Source: Deltaproteobacteria bacterium UBA1386
Lineage (GTDB): Bacteria; Desulfobacterota; Syntrophorhabdia; Syntrophorhabdales; Syntrophorhabdaceae
Direction: 5' to 3'
Length of the DNA: 32,843 nucleotides
Assembly (NCBI GenBank): GCA_002305765.1
Contig: DBQU01000014.1
Coordinates: 1 to 32,843, forward strand
How positions within the stretch are numbered: the stretch's first letter is position 1; the number at the start of each line of letters is the position of its first letter. This document shows, in pieces, positions 30,335-32,843 of the stretch. Under the pieces are notes generated by a model. It was not told the origin of the DNA, made no database searches, and was given only the letters and a program-made list of their open reading frames with translations. Position numbers and translations under genes: made by a program.

Positions 30335-30787
30335 TCAGACTTTCAGTACCAGGTTTATCATGTCGCCGCGGGAGAAGCCCATGGCGTGGAAAAACTGCAG
30401 AAGGTCCCAGTCGTTCCAGTTGACGAGGGTGTATATGGTGTCGACGCTGTATTTCTGGAGGTTCTCCACCAGGCCCACGGCGAGGACCTTGGCAATGCCC
30501 CTGTTCTGGTAGTCGGGGTCTATGCCTATGGTATCTATCCAGCCTATGTTATTGGGTACTTTGAATTCCCAGCCGCTCACCTCGCCGAGGATGAACCCGG
30601 CCACCTTGCCGTCTATTTCCGCCACGAGTGAAGCGTCGGGAGGCCTGTTCTCGGCCTGCTTTATGATCTTCGTGACCCAGTAATCCTTCCTGCTTTCGCC
30701 CAGGACCTTTGTATCGATCTCGACGATGGCATCGAGATCCTCCTTAACCATCTGCCTGACGGTCAGTTTATCAAGAAAGTTGCTCAT
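30335..30787 (-). CDS. GNAT family N-acetyltransferase (RimI-like)
   Basis: A 150-residue acetyltransferase. Motif A is IGIDPDYQNRGIAKVLAVGL (87-106) with the pyrophosphate-binding QNRGIAK; strands before it are VAEIDGKVAGFILGEV. The C-terminal LLQFFHAMGFSRGDMINLVL is the usual B motif. Such enzymes acetylate N-termini, small amines or lysines; the acceptor cannot be told from sequence. ATG 30787 has GAGG about ten bases upstream; an ATG eight codons earlier is possible. It is monocistronic and converges with mltD across the repeat element. Confidence 0.88.
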   Translation of the reverse strand: MSNFLDKLTVRQMVKEDLDAIVEIDTKVLGESRKDYWVTKIIKQAENRPPDASLVAEIDGKVAGFILGEVSGWEFKVPNNIGWIDTIGIDPDYQNRGIAKVLAVGLVENLQKYSVDTIYTLVNWNDWDLLQFFHAMGFSRGDMINLVLKV

Positions 30788-30927
30788 GTGTTTTTTACCT
30801 CGCTTGTACATTTTTTAACATAGTGGTCTTGGAAAATGCAAGAGAAAGATTGGTCATCCATCCAGTGAAACAGGTAATGTTATCGGAAAGTTAGAGTAGG
30901 AAAACGGGGAATGGCGCCGTTTCGGGG

Positions 30928-31260
30928 TCAGGCAGAGAGACGACGCTCACGGGAGTGAGTGGTTTTTCCGTGCGGCCGCCCCCTTCTGTCCCGATTCGCC
31001 CTTGCCCTGGTCTTTTTCATCTCGGCTTTGCATCGCGGGCACAAGACTCCCGCGGAATCGTCATTGATAGTGAACAACTCCCCGCAGAGATAGCACATTT
31101 CCTGGTCTCCCGTCCGTGTCGGGTAGTCCGGGTAGACGCGGTGCAGACATGTGGGTTTGGAGCATACGAATACCTTCACCGCGTTGGTGACGTCGAAGTC
31201 CGCGTACATCCTGGAGCCGCAATGGGGGCAGGGTGTCGTCGATATTATGGTTTCTGCCAT
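30928..31260 (-). CDS. Small zinc-ribbon protein with four Cys pairs
   Basis: A 110-residue protein with eight cysteines: CPHC (11-14), C33 and C38, CYLC (56-59) and CPRC (74-77), likely two zinc ribbons. The second half resembles a treble-clef or DksA-like finger. The tail from ~80 is very basic (KKTRARANRDRRGRPHGK), which suggests nucleic-acid binding. I do not recognise a family. ATG 31260 has GGAGG six bases upstream. It lies alone between the GNAT gene and the cyclase-like gene on the same strand. No Sec motif is present. Confidence 0.7.
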   Translation of the reverse strand: MAETIISTTPCPHCGSRMYADFDVTNAVKVFVCSKPTCLHRVYPDYPTRTGDQEMCYLCGELFTINDDSAGVLCPRCKAEMKKTRARANRDRRGRPHGKTTHSRERRLSA

Positions 31261-31456
31261 GTGCAACCTCCCATGTATCTGATGGGATTATCGGCACGAG
31301 ACCGGAATGTCTTAGCAAAAAAACTCACCAAGCCCACTCTTTGGGTCAAGGCTGCAATCTGCCTGAAAGTCCGAAGGTAATCCATCGTTGTGGCCCGGGG
31401 TCGATATGAAAGACTTTGGGTTGTCCGGTAAGACGGTGGTGTCTTTGTGTCGTGCG

Positions 31457-31505
31457 GTTCCTGTAGTTCCTGTCGTAAGACCTGAGACCTGAGACGTGAG
31501 ACCTG
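31457..31505. repeat. Short tandem repeats downstream of the cyclase-like gene
   Basis: Two 9-bp units (GTTCCTGTA, GTTCCTGTC) at 31457-31474 are followed by three and a half 7-bp units (ACCTGAG, ACCTGAG, ACGTGAG, ACCTG) at 31480-31505. They lie in the 31261-31528 gap, which otherwise holds nothing I can identify. Confidence 0.65.
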
Positions 31506-31528
31506 CGACTATCCTTCGCCCAGGAGGG

Positions 31529-32782
31529 TTACACGGGTCTCGTCCTGCGCCGGGCTATCTCAGCGAAAAGGCTGTGAAGGACGGGAGTCCTCTCGAAGTC
31601 TTCCGTCGAGATCCGGCGAACAGCGATGTCGGTCATTGCGACGACCGTCGCGCTTCGCCTGCGATCGTCGGTGAAATAGGCCATTTCTCCAAAGATGTCC
31701 CCATCGGACAGTTGGGCGATGGTTTTTCCCCCGGCGTCTTGAACGCGCACGTCTCCCCGGGCCAGATAGTAGATGCCGTTCGGTTCGTCGCCTATGCTCA
31801 TGATGACGTCACCTTCTTTGAACCAGTGGATCCTGAAGAGGCTTTCCCAGTCCGTGTTCTCGATCAGGGCGTGATAGAATTCGCGGTCGAAGGCTTTGAT
31901 GAGCTGCTGCGAGAGAAGAAGGAGCCTGATCCCGATGGAATGCCCCTGTTTCTCGTCTATCGCCATGCCCTGTTGCTCAAAGGTATCGACGGGATAGGGA
32001 TTCTCATGGATGTACTGTGATATGCGAAGGGTTGCCATATCAAGCTGCCCTGTGGCGTCGGTGAACGCCATTTCCGCCTGATGCAGCTTTTGTTCCGCGA
32101 TCTGGAAGTTGGGGGTTATCCCTTTCTGCGCGTTTCCGATGAAGTACTCGATCGCCTCGTTCTTCAAAGCAATGAAGGCGTGGAGATGTTCCCCGTCAAC
32201 ATCTGCCGGACACTTGTGTATCCCCGGCTTATATATGGAATAGACGTGGATGGGGTGTTCGAAGCTCTTCGGCGTTACCTTTCCTATCGCGACGATGTAT
32301 TGTGCCAGATCGTCCTGGGCAAGAGCTACCTCGCGGTCCATAAGGATGGTTGTTCCGAAGTAGGCGCAGAGTTCCTCGAGCCTGTTGGCGGCGGCGAAAC
32401 AGTTTCCAAACCTGAGGGTAAGAGCGCCGAATGGTGCCTCTATAATATCCCCGACGTAGATACCGATCCGGGTGAAGGGGATCTTTCCCGATTCGATGGC
32501 CTCGGCGATGGTAAGGGCCACCTTAAGTGCCCGCCTGCATTTCTGTTCCCTACCCTCGCCCGCTTTTTGCCGGAAGATCGCTATCGAAGCGTCTCCCGCG
32601 CAGGGTTCGAATTCGTCGGCCCTTTCCTGGTTGTCCATGACCATGGTCTGCAGGTGTCCGTGATAGCCGATCATGTAATCCCGAATACCTTCGGCGGTCA
32701 TGTTCGACGTGAGCCTGGAATATTGATGGATGTCCGTTATGAGGACGGCGACTTCGTTTTCGGGACCGTTTGTTCTTCTCAT
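31529..32782 (-). CDS. Class III nucleotide cyclase-like protein with C-terminal cyclic-nucleotide-binding domain
   Basis: A 417-residue soluble protein. An N-terminal class III cyclase-like domain (~8-160) starts with VAVLITDIHQYSRL (metal Asp D17) and has the second metal Asp in CAGDASIAIF (D64). The substrate-selecting Lys three residues before the GD motif is Pro60, the partner Asp is Leu123 and the transition-state Asn is Ala130; only Arg134 is kept (FAAANRLEE). A helical middle region (~200-290) leads to a cNMP-binding fold (~300-405) with FGEMAYFTDDRRRSATVVA as phosphate cassette, more like CRP-type sensor proteins than a transcription factor, with no DNA-binding helix. Either an unusual cyclase regulated by its own product or a catalytically dead sensor. 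No ribosome-binding site precedes ATG 32782. Confidence 0.8.
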   Translation of the reverse strand: MRRTNGPENEVAVLITDIHQYSRLTSNMTAEGIRDYMIGYHGHLQTMVMDNQERADEFEPCAGDASIAIFRQKAGEGREQKCRRALKVALTIAEAIESGKIPFTRIGIYVGDIIEAPFGALTLRFGNCFAAANRLEELCAYFGTTILMDREVALAQDDLAQYIVAIGKVTPKSFEHPIHVYSIYKPGIHKCPADVDGEHLHAFIALKNEAIEYFIGNAQKGITPNFQIAEQKLHQAEMAFTDATGQLDMATLRISQYIHENPYPVDTFEQQGMAIDEKQGHSIGIRLLLLSQQLIKAFDREFYHALIENTDWESLFRIHWFKEGDVIMSIGDEPNGIYYLARGDVRVQDAGGKTIAQLSDGDIFGEMAYFTDDRRRSATVVAMTDIAVRRISTEDFERTPVLHSLFAEIARRRTRPV

Positions 32783-32797
32783 GCTGGTGGTGAATCA

Positions 32798-32827
32798 ATT
32801 ATACGCAAGAAGCTGCCTGGTAGTCAA
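32798..32827 (-). promoter_or_regulatory. Sigma70 promoter of the cyclase-like gene
   Basis: Minus-strand TTGACT, 18-bp spacer, perfect TATAAT, with the -10 ending 15 bases before ATG 32782. The predicted leader is about eight bases, too short for a Shine-Dalgarno site, and none is seen. Confidence 0.65.
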
Positions 32828-32843
32828 GGAGCGCAAAAGAAGA

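Overview
The window reads as a gene-dense, GC-rich chromosome segment of a Gram-negative anaerobe. Outer-membrane-type lipoproteins, an outer membrane beta-barrel, PilT/PilU motor ATPases, TatA and a Trs-type radical SAM cluster best known to me from Desulfovibrio-like Desulfobacterota point to a deltaproteobacterial lineage, perhaps a syntroph. This placement is inference: there is no rRNA or other decisive taxonomic marker here. I saw no tRNA, rRNA, CRISPR array or intact insertion sequence.

Layout. (1) 1-4569 (+): the 3' part of a tightly overlapping operon: a zinc-ribbon fragment, a two-CxxC redox/zinc protein, a SAM methyltransferase, a C-GCAxxG-C-C protein, a cysteine-rich radical SAM enzyme and a phenylacetate-CoA-ligase-like adenylating enzyme. 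It matches the DVU_1557 to DVU_1553 series, a genomically defined system whose chemistry I do not know to be solved. It is the best candidate here for an undescribed biological system. (2) 4687-9006 (-): M48 lipoprotein protease, cation diffusion facilitator, a sodium:solute symporter remnant and a class A penicillin-binding protein. (3) 8888-14420 (+): miaA, scpB, pilT, pilU and a gamma-glutamyltransferase. (4) 14578-17277: a class II aldolase divergent from lsrF and a zinc alcohol dehydrogenase, which look like a sugar-phosphate cleavage module. (5) 17278-19000: a repeat-rich gap, then folK and tatA (-) and a short orphan gene (+). (6) 19254-24619 (+): MBL/beta-CASP nuclease, YgjP-like protease, Ivy-type lysozyme inhibitor, FAD oxidoreductase and O-methyltransferase. 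(7) 25037-32782: an internally duplicated outer membrane protein, FMN reductase, def-fmt, mltD, a GNAT enzyme, a zinc-ribbon protein and a cyclase-like/cyclic-nucleotide-binding fusion.

Intergenic DNA is unusually structured. A 9-bp unit close to CGCTTGAAT (variants CGTTAGAAC, CGTTGGAGC) forms arrays at gene 3' ends. Most occur as inverted pairs around unlike cores; two of those cores share 37 identical bases. A second 9-bp family (GTCCTATAG) occurs twice, a ~125-bp two-stem element occurs three times, and one MITE-like palindrome is present. A 16-bp site in the lsrF leader matches the ParB-binding parS consensus at 14 of 16 positions.

Several sigma70-like promoters end so close to start codons lacking Shine-Dalgarno sequences that leaderless or near-leaderless transcription is likely for several genes (CDF, PBP1A, tatA, def and the cyclase-like gene). 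The alcohol dehydrogenase appears to start at a rare AUU codon. Gene starts were chosen from conserved N-termini and ribosome-binding sites; functions rest on motif and family recognition without database searches.
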